Assembly: GCF_010500955.1 (NCBI RefSeq)
Contig: NZ_QVMJ01000021.1
Coordinates: 118,895-182,894 of the forward strand
Length of the DNA stretch: 64,000 nucleotides
DNA from: Bacteroides sp. 519
Lineage (GTDB): Bacteria; Bacteroidota; Bacteroidia; Bacteroidales; Bacteroidaceae
Reading direction: 5' to 3'
Position 1 is the stretch's first letter, and each line of letters starts with the position of its first letter. The translations under genes were made by a program, and so were the position numbers. This document shows positions 17,310-27,101 of the stretch, piece after piece. A model generated the notes under the pieces. That model worked only from the letters and a program-made list of their open reading frames with translations. It had not been told where the DNA came from and did not search any database.

Positions 17310-17893
17310 TATTTCATTCTGGATGCTACTACATTCCAATCAATAATTTTCCATAATGCTTTTATATGGTCTGCTCTGCGGTTCTGAAAATCTACATAAT
17401 AAGCATGTTCCCACACATCAAAACCAAGAAGAGGGGTTAAGCCCGCACGTAACGGATTGCTACCATTTGCCTCTTTGGTAATATGAAGTTTACCATTCTT
17501 ATCTACCGATAACCATGCCCAACCCGAACCAAAAAGAGCAATGCTTTCTTTTTCGAATGTTTCTTTAAACTTATCGAAACTTCCAAAGTCGCGTGTAATA
17601 GCTTCTGCTAGTTTACCAGTTGGTTCCGTATTGGCTTGATTAGGTGTAAACTGTAAAAAATACAGTGTGTGGTTTAATACTTGTCCGGCATTGTTAAATA
17701 TGCCGCCATCGGGTGCAGTAGCAACAATTTCTTCAACTGTTTTGCCTTCAAACTCAGTTCCCGGAACAAGGTTATTCAGGTTGTTTACGTACGTTTGAAG
17801 GTGTTTACCATAATGTAAATCAATTGTTTGCTGACTGATTACAGGTTCCAATGCGTTATTAGCGTATGGAAGTTTAGGCATTTCATATGTCAT
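17309..17893 (-). CDS. sodB: Superoxide dismutase (Fe/Mn family)
   Basis: It converts superoxide to oxygen and hydrogen peroxide in the cytosol. ATG 17893 (MTYEMPKLPYANNALEP) is the conserved family start; an open stretch 12 codons upstream is ignored. Metal ligands are visible: His27 (DLHYGKH), His75 (LNHTLYF) and the DVWEHAYY motif supplying Asp and His. The length, 194 aa, is typical. It fits with oxyR in this window as oxidative-stress defence in an anaerobe. The stop codon abuts a palindromic element. Confidence 0.95.
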   Translation of the reverse strand: MTYEMPKLPYANNALEPVISQQTIDLHYGKHLQTYVNNLNNLVPGTEFEGKTVEEIVATAPDGGIFNNAGQVLNHTLYFLQFTPNQANTEPTGKLAEAITRDFGSFDKFKETFEKESIALFGSGWAWLSVDKNGKLHITKEANGSNPLRAGLTPLLGFDVWEHAYYVDFQNRRADHIKALWKIIDWNVVASRMK

Positions 17894-17952
17894 AACTGTC
17901 ATAATTAAAGTTAATAATATTGTGTTCATAATTTATTCGTTTTTTGATAAGA

Positions 17953-17960
17953 CAAAATTA
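17953..17960 (-). promoter_or_regulatory. -7 box for sodB
   Basis: TAATTTTG on the minus strand matches TAnnTTTG 60 bases before the start. Confidence 0.5.
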
Positions 17961-18033
17961 CTGGGTATGTTTTAGTTAAACAATCGTCTTTGTCGATTTG
18001 TTCGGAGATGTAATTTGTTTTTTCTATAACAAA

Positions 18034-18140
18034 GAGTTTTGAGTTATGAGTAGTGAGTTTTGAGTTGCCATGCGGCATCGTTCTCAAAACTCAAAACTCA
18101 AAACTCATTACTCACTACTCATTACTCACTACTCAAAACT
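18034..18140. repeat. Heptad GAGTNNN foldback element, copy A1
   Basis: One arm is built of 7-base units beginning GAGT (GAGTTAT, GAGTAGT, GAGTTTT) and the other of the complementary units ending ACTC. They flank a short core around TTGCCATGCGGCATCG. The core and inner arms are identical to copy A2 at 34.4 kb. It fills the gap between the divergent sodB and ybiT genes. Confidence 0.8.
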
Positions 18141-18146
18141 TTTTTG

Positions 18147-18154
18147 TACCTTTG
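18147..18154 (+). promoter_or_regulatory. -7 box for the ybiT-like gene
   Basis: TACCTTTG lies 27 bases before ATG 18181, directly after the heptad element. Confidence 0.55.
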
Positions 18155-18180
18155 CAGCCGGTTTTATAAAAAGGAAAAGA

Positions 18181-19794
18181 ATGATTACAGCTTCGAACGT
18201 ATCCGTTCAATTTGGTAAAAGAGTTTTGTTTAAGGATGTAAATCTTAAATTTACGAGTGGCAATTGTTATGGTATTATAGGTGCCAACGGTGCCGGAAAA
18301 TCAACCTTTCTGCGTGCAATATCTGGTGATCTGGATCCCACTACAGGTTCAATAACTTTGGGACCCGGTGAGCGGCTTTCGGTATTGAGTCAGGATCACT
18401 TTAAATGGGATTCGTTTACAGTGATGGATACTGTAATGATGGGACATACTGTGCTTTGGGACATAATGAAACAGAGAGAAGTATTGTATGCCAAAGAAGA
18501 TTTTACCGATGAAGACGGCTTGAAAGTATCGGAATTGGAAGAAAAGTTTGCCGAGCTCGATGGATGGAATGCCGAAAGTGATGCAGCCTCCCTGTTAAGC
18601 GGCTTAGGTATTAAAGAAGATAAACATTACTTGTTGGTTGGCGACTTAAGCGGAAGCGAAAAAGTACGTGTAATGTTAGCTCAAGCCTTGTATGGTAATC
18701 CTGATAACTTATTATTAGATGAGCCTACCAACGACCTTGATATGGAAACCGTGATGTGGTTGGAAGAATATCTCTCTAACTTTGAACATACCGTTCTGGT
18801 TGTAAGTCACGACCGTCACTTCCTTGACTCTGTTTGTACACATACTGTTGATATAGACTTCGGAAAGATAAATCAGTTTGCCGGTAACTACAGTTTCTGG
18901 TACGAATCAAGTCAATTGGCTTTGCGTCAACAACAAAACCAGAAAGCCAAAGCTGAAGAAAAGAAAAAGGAACTGGAAGAGTTTATTCGTCGTTTCAGTG
19001 CCAATGTGGCTAAGAGTAAGCAAACTACCAGTCGTAAAAAGATGCTCGAAAAGCTGAATGTAGAAGAAATCAAACCATCTTCACGCAAATATCCGGGTAT
19101 CATATTTACGCCCGAAAGAGAACCAGGTAACCAGATTCTGGAAGTATCCGGGCTGAGCAAAAAAACAGAAGACGGTGAGGTACTGTTCAACGACGTGAAC
19201 TTTAACGTTGAAAAAGGAGATAAAATAGTATTCCTTTCTCGCGATCCGCGTGCAATGACTGCCTTGTTCGAGATTATAAACGAAAACATAAAACCGGATA
19301 CAGGAACCTTTAAATGGGGTGTTACCATAACAACTGCTTATTTGCCTTTAGATAATACTGCATTCTTCGAAAGCGATCTTAATCTGGTTGACTGGTTAAG
19401 CCAATACGGTGAAGGCAACGAAGTTTATATGAAGAGTTTCCTGGGCCGTATGTTATTCTCGGGCGAAGAAGTGCTTAAGAAAGTAAACGTACTCTCCGGA
19501 GGTGAGAAAATGCGTTGTATGATTGCCCGTATGCAGTTAAGAAATGCCAACTGTTTAATATTGGATACACCAACCAATCATCTGGATTTGGAATCTATTC
19601 AGGCATTTAACAACAATCTTAAGTTGTACAAAGGAAATGTTCTCTTCTCTTCTCACGACCACGAATTTATTCAAACCGTGGCCAATCGTATCATTGAATT
19701 AACCCCCAATGGTATTATTGATAAGATGATGGATTACGATGATTACATAAGTTCCGATCATATCAAGGAACTACGTAATAAGATGTATAATTAA
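18181..19794 (+). CDS. ybiT: ABC-F protein of the YbiT type with a degenerate second ATPase site
   Basis: ATG 18181 (MITASNVSVQFG) matches the YbiT family start; upstream open codons run through a repeat. It is a soluble, ribosome-associated ABC-F protein of 537 aa. Domain 1 has Walker A GANGAGKS (34-41), signature LSGSE (157-161) and Walker B LLLDEPTN with the catalytic Glu181. The linker is the charged helical hairpin of the family (about 245-300). Domain 2 keeps the LSGGEK signature but lacks a Walker A (351-361 reads FLSRDPRAMTA) and has LILDTPTN, with Thr463 replacing the catalytic Glu. Only one composite site is therefore likely to hydrolyse ATP. Confidence 0.9.
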   Translation: MITASNVSVQFGKRVLFKDVNLKFTSGNCYGIIGANGAGKSTFLRAISGDLDPTTGSITLGPGERLSVLSQDHFKWDSFTVMDTVMMGHTVLWDIMKQREVLYAKEDFTDEDGLKVSELEEKFAELDGWNAESDAASLLSGLGIKEDKHYLLVGDLSGSEKVRVMLAQALYGNPDNLLLDEPTNDLDMETVMWLEEYLSNFEHTVLVVSHDRHFLDSVCTHTVDIDFGKINQFAGNYSFWYESSQLALRQQQNQKAKAEEKKKELEEFIRRFSANVAKSKQTTSRKKMLEKLNVEEIKPSSRKYPGIIFTPEREPGNQILEVSGLSKKTEDGEVLFNDVNFNVEKGDKIVFLSRDPRAMTALFEIINENIKPDTGTFKWGVTITTAYLPLDNTAFFESDLNLVDWLSQYGEGNEVYMKSFLGRMLFSGEEVLKKVNVLSGGEKMRCMIARMQLRNANCLILDTPTNHLDLESIQAFNNNLKLYKGNVLFSSHDHEFIQTVANRIIELTPNGIIDKMMDYDDYISSDHIKELRNKMYN

Positions 19795-19812
19795 CTGGTT
19801 TTGAGCTTAGCG

Positions 19813-19844
19813 TTTTGAAATTTAAGTTCTTTTTCCTACATTTG
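19813..19844 (+). promoter_or_regulatory. Full Bacteroidetes promoter for the ECF sigma gene
   Basis: A -33 TTTG (19813-19816), a 20-bp spacer and a -7 TACATTTG (19837-19844) lie 31 bases before the GTG start. The match to consensus is complete, so the sigma gene looks transcribed by housekeeping polymerase. Confidence 0.75.
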
Positions 19845-19875
19845 GCTATCACAAATCAAGAAAAGAACATTAAGG

Positions 19876-20379
19876 GTGAATACGAGCTTCGAATCACTGT
19901 TTATTACTTATTATCCAAAAATAAAAAACTTCCTGGCAGGATTTCTAGACTCTAAAGAAGAGGTAGAAGACCTGTCGCAGGATGTTTTTGTCAAAGTATG
20001 GCAAAACCGTTCCCAGTTAATTTACATTGATAATCTCAATGCCTACCTTTACCGCATAGCCAAAAACACATTATTCGATTACATCGAAAAGTCTCGTAAA
20101 CTACACTATACCCGAACTTCCGGTTTACCCGAGGTACCAACAACAGATGCAATTGAAGAACTTCTCTTCGCCAACGAATTAAATGATCTTATAAACCTCA
20201 CCATTGATAAAATGCCGTTGCAGCGGAAAACTATTTTCACCTTCAGCCGCAAAGAAGGCTTGTCCAATGAAGAAATAGCACAGCGTTTAGGCATTAGCAA
20301 AAGAACTGTCGAAACGCATATCTCAGCTGCATTATCAGACATTCGCAAAGTAATTTCTCTATTTCTGTTATTTTTTTAA
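19876..20379 (+). CDS. ECF-type RNA polymerase sigma factor
   Basis: The GTG at 19876 is the only plausible start. Region 2 reads FESLFITYYPKIKNFLAGFL then EDLSQDVFVKVWQ (residues 6-52), and region 4 reads MPLQRKTIFTFSRKEGLSNEEIAQRLGISKRTVETHI (about 118-155) with the DNA-binding helix-turn-helix. Length is 167 aa. It precedes a FecR anti-sigma gene and a SusC with an STN domain, the standard trans-envelope switch that turns on a glycan-uptake operon. Confidence 0.93.
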   Translation: MNTSFESLFITYYPKIKNFLAGFLDSKEEVEDLSQDVFVKVWQNRSQLIYIDNLNAYLYRIAKNTLFDYIEKSRKLHYTRTSGLPEVPTTDAIEELLFANELNDLINLTIDKMPLQRKTIFTFSRKEGLSNEEIAQRLGISKRTVETHISAALSDIRKVISLFLLFF

Positions 20380-20436
20380 GATTCCACTACGTGCGTTTTC
20401 TTTTTTTGCCGTCATATATAAAAGAAGGTAAAGTGA

Positions 20437-20658
20437 TTTTTTGAAACGCAGATTAACACAGATTGACGCAGATTAATCTCTAACCTGATATTCCAGAATG
20501 GAAGGAGTTAAAGGGAGTTATCAGGAGCTTTGCTCCTTAGGAGTTATAGCTCTAAGATACTTCAGAGCATCTAAAGCTTTAACTCCTTTAACTCCTAGCG
20601 AAGCGATAACTCCTTCCATTCTATAGTAAATAATCTGCGTAAATCTGCGTTTCAAAAA
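20437..20658. repeat. ACGCAGATT foldback repeat interrupted by element C2
   Basis: The outer arms are TTTTTTGAAACGCAGATT with further GCAGATT units on the left (20437-20477) and AATCTGCG units ending ATCTGCGTTTCAAAAA on the right (20631-20658). They are mutual inverted repeats. The MITE-like element C2 (20495-20622) lies between them, so one repeat family is nested in another. The pair sits between the sigma and FecR genes. Confidence 0.78.
20495..20622. repeat. MITE-like palindromic element, copy C2
   Basis: It is the same element as C1, with AGAATGGAAGGAGTTA and its complement as 16-base termini, 128 bases long. It lacks one of the 9-base ACTCCTTTA units present in C1. The near-identity of the interiors suggests recent spread. 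Confidence 0.82.
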
Positions 20659-20676
20659 GCTAAAAGTACAATTAAA

Positions 20677-21690
20677 ATGGAAGAAAACAGAATAAACAAA
20701 ATACTTCAGCAGCTCATTGATCATGCTATCCCTAAAAGCTATCGGCCTATAGTTAGAGAATGGTTAATAACCAACGAAGACCGCGAAGCCAAAGAGCAGG
20801 CTTTGCAAGCTATTTGGCAGCAAACATCTTCCCAGTTGGAAGACCTGCCGGAAGAAGCCCTTAAAAAGACTTTGGAAAAGATAAGAATAGCCGATCGAAA
20901 ACAATCGCATAAACTATTCATGCACAAACTTGGACGATATGCAGCCATCTTACTGTTACCGCTTATAACAGGGCTTGCTGTATGGTTGTTATCCAACAAT
21001 AATCAGGAGTATGATCCAACAATGATTGAGTACTTTGTGCCAAACGGTGAAAGACAAACCGTTGTTTTGCCTGATGGTTCTTCCATACAAGTAAATGCAG
21101 GATCTTTACTTGTTTATCCTTCCCGGTTTAGTAAAACCCGGCGACAGGTTTATTTATCCGGCGAAGCTAACTTCTCTGTCGAGGGTGATCCGAAGCGACC
21201 GTTTATTGTACGTACGGACGATTTACATATTGAAGTACTTGGAACCAAGTTTAATGTTCAAGCCTATCCGGGAGGTGGTTTTATAGCAACAACACTCGAA
21301 CATGGATCCGTAAAAGTATACAAGGAGGGTAATCCCAACGAAGCTATATTAATGACGCCTAGCGAGCAGTTAGTTTATCTGCCTCATGAAAATCAATTTA
21401 ACATCACAAAAGTAGATGTAGCCGATTACTCGGCTTGGGTAAATGGTGAATTACGCTTTGTCAATAAAAGCCTTGACGATATACTCTTCACAATGGAGCG
21501 CAGGTACGATGTGCGTTTCCTTGTCGACCCGCGAATTAAAGGAACAGATCTGTATACAATGAAGTTTAAAACACACGAAACGATTGATGATGCTCTTTAT
21601 GTATTGGAAGAAATACTTGGAAATATTACCCATGAGCGCGAGGGGCAAACAATACGTTTACAATTAAAAGAAAGGAGGCGAACCAGGTAA
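20677..21690 (+). CDS. FecR-family anti-sigma factor
   Basis: This inner-membrane anti-sigma factor passes a signal from an outer-membrane receptor to the ECF sigma factor. The N-terminal 85 residues are cytosolic, a membrane segment lies at about 88-106 (YAAILLLPLITGLAVWLL), and the periplasmic FecR domain follows (GERQTVVLPDGSSIQVNAGS to VLGTKFNVQAY). The C-terminal SLDDILFTMERRYDVRF part matches DUF4974, which contacts the receptor STN domain. Length 337 aa. It is preceded by the nested repeats. Confidence 0.93.
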   Translation: MEENRINKILQQLIDHAIPKSYRPIVREWLITNEDREAKEQALQAIWQQTSSQLEDLPEEALKKTLEKIRIADRKQSHKLFMHKLGRYAAILLLPLITGLAVWLLSNNNQEYDPTMIEYFVPNGERQTVVLPDGSSIQVNAGSLLVYPSRFSKTRRQVYLSGEANFSVEGDPKRPFIVRTDDLHIEVLGTKFNVQAYPGGGFIATTLEHGSVKVYKEGNPNEAILMTPSEQLVYLPHENQFNITKVDVADYSAWVNGELRFVNKSLDDILFTMERRYDVRFLVDPRIKGTDLYTMKFKTHETIDDALYVLEEILGNITHEREGQTIRLQLKERRRTR

Positions 21691-21809
21691 AAAAGGAAGC
21701 CGGAAAGAGCTCCTAATTCACTTCCCGGCGTCTGAAATCAACCCAATTATTTGTAGAATACCGCTAATCGAGTTAACTAACAGTTTTAAATAATCTGATA
21801 CACAAAGAT

Positions 21810-24800
21810 ATGAAAAAAATATCCTTGCAAGTTCCTCTTGCATGTAAAATAAATCAAAAAGTTATTATTTTCGTCCTGTTTATTTGTACAACACTAATAG
21901 GAAACGCCCAAAATCAAAGAATCACTTTCTCTGAAAACAAAACAACAATTCAAAAAACATTTCAGGAAATTGAAAAACAAACAGGCCTTTCTGTAGATTA
22001 CAACCATAGTCGTTTAGATACAAGTAAAAAAATAAACCTCAATCAAACTAATCTTTCATTAACCGAAGTGTTGAATGAAGTATTGAAAAACACCGGATTT
22101 ACGTATACTATAGAACGTGGTCATGTAATAATAAAGGAAGGTGTAAGCCAAACTCCTGCCAATGTGTCTACACTGTATCTGTCGGGTGTGGTGCTCGATG
22201 AAAAGGGTGAACCGATTATTGGCGCAAACATTCGTGGAAAAGATGCTACTACCGGAACCATTACCGACATAGATGGAAAGTTTAGCGTTGAAACCACCAT
22301 CGGAGCTGTTCTTACTGTATCTTATATAGGATATGACTCGCAGGATTTGGCAGTAACCCAAGGAACCAACAACATAAAAATCACCCTTAAAGAAAATCAG
22401 CAATTGCTGGACGAAGTTGTAGTAATTGGATATGGTGTTGCCCGTAAAACCGATCTGACAGGTTCTATAACTCAGGTAAAGGCCGAAGATTTGAGTAACT
22501 ATACGCACGCTAATGTAACCGACCTGCTAAGAACCAGTATTCCCGGAATGAGCATCGGATACAATTCTACCGCTAAAGGCAACAGCGATATGTTAATTCG
22601 TGGAGAAAACACACTAACAGCTGGTTCGGGGCCGCTTATTGTTGTAGATGGAGTGATTTACAATGGTGACCTTTCAGACATCAATCCGAATGATATTGAG
22701 AAAATGGATATTATGAAAGATGCCAGCTCGGCCGCTGTTTATGGTTCGCGGGCTACCAATGGTATTGTAGCTATAACAACAAAGAAAGGAAAAAGCGACA
22801 AACCTATTATTAACTTCAATGGAACTTTTGGGATATCCACAGCTGCAAACCGGGTGAAACCTTATGATAAAGACGGTTTTATTAGGTGGCGTTCGGATAT
22901 GTTTAAATCTGCCCACAGTGCTACTGTTGCGCAAGAACCGTGGAGCCCTTTCGACGATCCACGTACCATTGACTCGCAATACCTCAACGAATGGATGGCA
23001 TACCACAGTACCAACGAAGAAAATATGATTGATGCCTGGCTATCCGGATTAAGATTAACCGGTTTGGAAATTGAAAACTATAAGGCTGGAAATTATATAG
23101 ACTGGGAAGATCACATCTATAAAACTGGTATCAGGCAGGATTACAACCTCAGTCTTTCCGGTAAAAAGAACGACATAACCTATTACTGGTCGCTGGGATA
23201 CATGGATAACACAGCCCTCACCATTGGTGATGAGTTTTCTACCATACGTTCAAGGGTGAACATTGAGGGAGAACCGGCTAAGTTCTTGAAGGTAGGTTTG
23301 AATGCACAATTCTCTTATCGCGACGAAAGTTCTGTATCGACCGATAACAGCCAGTACAGGGCACTTACACCTTATAGTAGTTACTATGAAGAAGATGGTA
23401 TAACACTAAGACAATACCCCAACGAAGACAATCAAGCCTCGCACCCGGTATTAACCCGTAAGTTCAGAACACAGGAAAAAGAGTTTTTTACACTCTTTCC
23501 TAAATTGTATGCAACAGTGAAACTACCGTTTGGTATTACATACACAATGAACTATACTACCCGGTTTGTTTTTTACCACGATGATATTCACGATTCTTCC
23601 GGGCACCCGTCATGGGGGTTGTTTGGAGGTAAAGCCTCTCGCGAAAACAAACTGAACAGAGAGTGGCAAATCGACCATATTATCAACTGGAACAAAACGC
23701 TTTTTGATTATCATAAGTTTGATATTACCCTACTGGCTAATGCTGAAAAATACAGGGGAGACGGAAGTAAAATGACCAATCAGGGATTCTATCCAAATGA
23801 TAACCTTGGTTATCACGATATGTCCATCGGTACCTTGCCCGAGCTTTCCAGCGACGACAATGTACGTACCTCTGATGCATATATGGCACGGCTCAATTAT
23901 GGTTTTAAAGATCGATACCTACTCACTTTATCGGTACGTCGGGACGGCTCTTCACTATTCGGTTACTCCAATCCACATGCCACATTCCCCGCAGCAGCTT
24001 TGGGATGGGTTCTCTCCGAAGAGAAGTTCTTCAAAAATGATGTTGTTGATTATCTGAAACTTAGAGTTAGCTGGGGGGTAAATGGTAACCGGGATATTGC
24101 CAACTATTCTGCTCTTTCTAAACTGGCAGCCGAAAAGTCGATAAATGCAGAACAGAACGGCGAATCTATTACCATTCCTGCTTTAGGGATAAATACCATG
24201 GAAAACAAAAAACTGAAGTGGGAAAAAACAGAAGCATATAACTTAGGAGTAGATTTCAGAATACTGAATGGTATTCTCAACGGTTCTGTCGAAGTCTATA
24301 ATATGTCTACCACAGATGTATTGGTAAACCGCCAGCTACCAACCGTAACCGGATATAGCAGGGTATATTCTAATCTGGGAGAAGTAAAGAACAAAGGACT
24401 TGAGATTAGTTTAAGCAGTACCAACATCAAACGCCATAATTTTGAATGGAGATCGAATTTTCTTTTCTCCATGAACAGAAATAAAATAGTTTCAATTACA
24501 GGCGAAAAGAGTGAAGTACTTGATAAAGATGGAAATGTAATAGGCTGGAAAGAGCCCGATGATATTGACAATGGCTGGTTTATCGGACAATCGAAAGATG
24601 TGATCTGGGATTATAAAATACTTGGAACCTGGAAAGTAGGGCAGGAAGAAGAAGCTGCCAAATGGAATCAGGTACCCGGCGATTTTATTCTGGAAGATGT
24701 AGATAACGATGGCTTGATGACCGATAAGGATAAACAATTCTTGGGAAACAAGCGACCCAAATTCTCGTGGACACTAACCAATAGTTTTACTTTATTTAAA

Positions 24801-25202
24801 GACCTTGAAGTATCTTTCATCTTATATTCGCTTTGGGGTCACAAAGCTGCCTATGATTTAGCCAAGCATTCTGACCACGTGGAAGACCGGAAGAATACCT
24901 GGGATATACCTTACTGGACACCCAACAACCAGCGAGACGATTTTGCCCGTTTGAAATCTACATCAGCCAAAGGAGTTAAACATTCTGCTTGGTTCAACAA
25001 ATCGTACATACGGTTAGAAAACGTTGCTCTTGCATACCGCGTTCCGAAGAGATTCTTCAGTAAAACACCTATCGACAACCTGAAAGTAACATTCAATATC
25101 AGGAATGCAGGGCTGTGGGCTACCGACTGGAAGTTTGGAGATCCCGAGGATGGAACCCGTGCACAAAGAATATATACTTTTGGTATTAATATGACACTCT
25201 AA
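21810..25202 (+). CDS. SusC/RagA-type TonB-dependent receptor with STN domain
   Basis: This outer-membrane transporter imports oligosaccharides with its SusD lid. The order is signal peptide, STN signalling domain (about 35-105), carboxypeptidase-regulatory-like domain (about 118-200, VVLDEKGEPIIGANIRGK), the LLDEVVVIGYG region that opens the plug, plug with SSAAVYGSRATNGIV, then a 22-strand barrel ending RIYTFGINMTL. Length 1130 aa. The STN domain ties its expression to the sigma/anti-sigma pair upstream. The sulfatase in the operon suggests a sulfated host or algal glycan as substrate. Confidence 0.95.
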   Translation: MKKISLQVPLACKINQKVIIFVLFICTTLIGNAQNQRITFSENKTTIQKTFQEIEKQTGLSVDYNHSRLDTSKKINLNQTNLSLTEVLNEVLKNTGFTYTIERGHVIIKEGVSQTPANVSTLYLSGVVLDEKGEPIIGANIRGKDATTGTITDIDGKFSVETTIGAVLTVSYIGYDSQDLAVTQGTNNIKITLKENQQLLDEVVVIGYGVARKTDLTGSITQVKAEDLSNYTHANVTDLLRTSIPGMSIGYNSTAKGNSDMLIRGENTLTAGSGPLIVVDGVIYNGDLSDINPNDIEKMDIMKDASSAAVYGSRATNGIVAITTKKGKSDKPIINFNGTFGISTAANRVKPYDKDGFIRWRSDMFKSAHSATVAQEPWSPFDDPRTIDSQYLNEWMAYHSTNEENMIDAWLSGLRLTGLEIENYKAGNYIDWEDHIYKTGIRQDYNLSLSGKKNDITYYWSLGYMDNTALTIGDEFSTIRSRVNIEGEPAKFLKVGLNAQFSYRDESSVSTDNSQYRALTPYSSYYEEDGITLRQYPNEDNQASHPVLTRKFRTQEKEFFTLFPKLYATVKLPFGITYTMNYTTRFVFYHDDIHDSSGHPSWGLFGGKASRENKLNREWQIDHIINWNKTLFDYHKFDITLLANAEKYRGDGSKMTNQGFYPNDNLGYHDMSIGTLPELSSDDNVRTSDAYMARLNYGFKDRYLLTLSVRRDGSSLFGYSNPHATFPAAALGWVLSEEKFFKNDVVDYLKLRVSWGVNGNRDIANYSALSKLAAEKSINAEQNGESITIPALGINTMENKKLKWEKTEAYNLGVDFRILNGILNGSVEVYNMSTTDVLVNRQLPTVTGYSRVYSNLGEVKNKGLEISLSSTNIKRHNFEWRSNFLFSMNRNKIVSITGEKSEVLDKDGNVIGWKEPDDIDNGWFIGQSKDVIWDYKILGTWKVGQEEEAAKWNQVPGDFILEDVDNDGLMTDKDKQFLGNKRPKFSWTLTNSFTLFKDLEVSFILYSLWGHKAAYDLAKHSDHVEDRKNTWDIPYWTPNNQRDDFARLKSTSAKGVKHSAWFNKSYIRLENVALAYRVPKRFFSKTPIDNLKVTFNIRNAGLWATDWKFGDPEDGTRAQRIYTFGINMTL

Positions 25203-25226
25203 TAGAAACATAAAATACAACGAAAT

Positions 25227-27089
25227 ATGAAAAAGATTATTCATCTTAAAGTAGCATTCCTACTTGTTGTTGCAATGGCACTTCATGCTTGCGGCAGCGA
25301 TTTTCTTGATCCCAAACCTCTGTCCATTTATACTCCCGAGAATGTTTTAACAGACGAAGCCGGTTTACAGGCTGTTGTAGATAAAGTTTTGAAAGAACTT
25401 AGAACAGAGTATTGTACAGATCAGGCCCCGTTTCTCACCAACATGAAATACTCTGATGTGGCTGTTGATGGATCTACCGATAAGGCCACTCCCTGGCAAG
25501 ACTTAAATAACCAGATGTTACCTGATGGTAAAAATAATGACTTTGCTTTTACAAGAATCGGATGGTATTGGGATAATGCATACTTCAACATTAAAAACTG
25601 TAATGTGGTAATAAGTCGTGTTGCCGATGCTACTTTTAAAACCGAAGAGAGACGTAATGAAGTATTAGGATCGGCCTATTTTCTTCGTGCTTACCGTTAT
25701 TATATGCTAACACTGCAATTTGGTGATGTTCCTTTTGTAGTTGAAGAATTAACTGAACCCAAAACCGATTTTTACAGCACATCTAAAGAATCTATTTGGG
25801 TAAAGATGATCAAAGACCTTGAGTTCTCTGTAAAACATGTACGCGAAGGAAATCTAGTATTGGGTGGGCAGGTTACCAAAGCTGCTTGTAAGCACTTGCT
25901 GGCTAAATACTATCTGCTCGAAGGTAGATTTGATGATGCTATTAAAATAACATCCGAAGTAATAGATGGCGGAGTACACCAGCTTTGTACCCAACGTTTT
26001 GGATCCGACAAAAGTATTGCCGAAAAAGATGTAGTGTGGGATATGTTTCGGATTGAGAATAAAAGTGCTGCCGAAAATACCGAAGGTTTATTAATGACCA
26101 TAGACCGCTATGCTACGGAAGGAAACACCGGTGGAGTGAACACCATGTACAATGCTATTCCTAACTTTGGCCAAACCGGAGCTATTAAAACACCGAATGG
26201 AGCCAACGGCCTGTCGGATGCTGCTAAAAACGAAATTGGTTTGGTCGAGAAATATGGAAGAGGTATAGCCCGCGTGCGTCCTACCTATTATTCACAAAAA
26301 CAGGTTTGGGTAACGAATGGGGTAGAAGATTTTAATGACTATCGTCACCGTACCGATAATGGTAACTGGATGACTATGGAGATGCTGGTCTATAATAGTC
26401 CTGCATTAAAGAAAAACGGAAACGAATGGTATGGTAAACCGCTTCAACTGTACAATGATAAAAATGAGTTGTTGTGTAAAGATACCATCCGTTGTTGGTA
26501 CAGTTGGCCACATTACAAAGTGTGGGTTCCTGATCCAGACAGGCTACAACCCAAAGGTGGACCGGGCGACTGGTATATCTTCCGCTTGGCCGAAACTTAT
26601 CTGCTGAGAGCCGAAGCCTACATCTGGAAAGGGGAGTGGGAGAAAGCTGCCAAGGATATAAACACCATCCGTCAAAGGTCTAATGCCCAGTATATGTATA
26701 CAGCCAACGATGTTGAGAACCAGAAAATAGCTGCTGTACTCGATGAGCGTGCCCGTGAATTATATTACGAAGAACCACGCAAAGTAGAACTTACCCGCAT
26801 GGCTGTTATTTTTGCTCGTACCGGTATTGCTGCTCCAAGTGGTAAAACGTATACCTACGAAAAAATATCCGACGATAATTTCTGGTACGATCGTGTAAAC
26901 GAGGTTAGCGACTTCTATAATAAAAATGTGCGTACGCCTTACGGTAATTATTATACCTGCTCGCCGTTCCATATCTTCTGGCCGGTTCCTTCGTATGCTA
27001 TTAACTCAAATAGTCGTGGGGTAATTAACCAGAACAAGGGATATCCAGGTACAGATAAGAATGTGCCAGCGTTGGTTTATCAAGAATAG
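25227..27089 (+). CDS. SusD/RagB-family glycan-binding lipoprotein
   Basis: The signal ends at a lipobox with Cys22 (ALHAC), so it is lipid-anchored on the outer-membrane surface as the lid of the SusC channel. The typical SusD helical core is visible: YFLRAYRYYMLTLQFGDVPFV (about 148-170), SIWVKMIKDLEFSV, and the C-terminal FRLAETYLLRAEAY plus DERARELYYEEPRKVELTR. Length 620 aa. It lies 24 bases behind susC and 12 before the sulfatase, in one operon. Confidence 0.94.
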   Translation: MKKIIHLKVAFLLVVAMALHACGSDFLDPKPLSIYTPENVLTDEAGLQAVVDKVLKELRTEYCTDQAPFLTNMKYSDVAVDGSTDKATPWQDLNNQMLPDGKNNDFAFTRIGWYWDNAYFNIKNCNVVISRVADATFKTEERRNEVLGSAYFLRAYRYYMLTLQFGDVPFVVEELTEPKTDFYSTSKESIWVKMIKDLEFSVKHVREGNLVLGGQVTKAACKHLLAKYYLLEGRFDDAIKITSEVIDGGVHQLCTQRFGSDKSIAEKDVVWDMFRIENKSAAENTEGLLMTIDRYATEGNTGGVNTMYNAIPNFGQTGAIKTPNGANGLSDAAKNEIGLVEKYGRGIARVRPTYYSQKQVWVTNGVEDFNDYRHRTDNGNWMTMEMLVYNSPALKKNGNEWYGKPLQLYNDKNELLCKDTIRCWYSWPHYKVWVPDPDRLQPKGGPGDWYIFRLAETYLLRAEAYIWKGEWEKAAKDINTIRQRSNAQYMYTANDVENQKIAAVLDERARELYYEEPRKVELTRMAVIFARTGIAAPSGKTYTYEKISDDNFWYDRVNEVSDFYNKNVRTPYGNYYTCSPFHIFWPVPSYAINSNSRGVINQNKGYPGTDKNVPALVYQE

Positions 27090-27101
27090 GAGGTAAAAAA
27101 T

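Noticed and set aside
18070..18180. N-terminal extension of the ybiT-like protein
   Set aside because: The codons run through heptad repeat A1 and over the -7 box; the family start at 18181 fits better.
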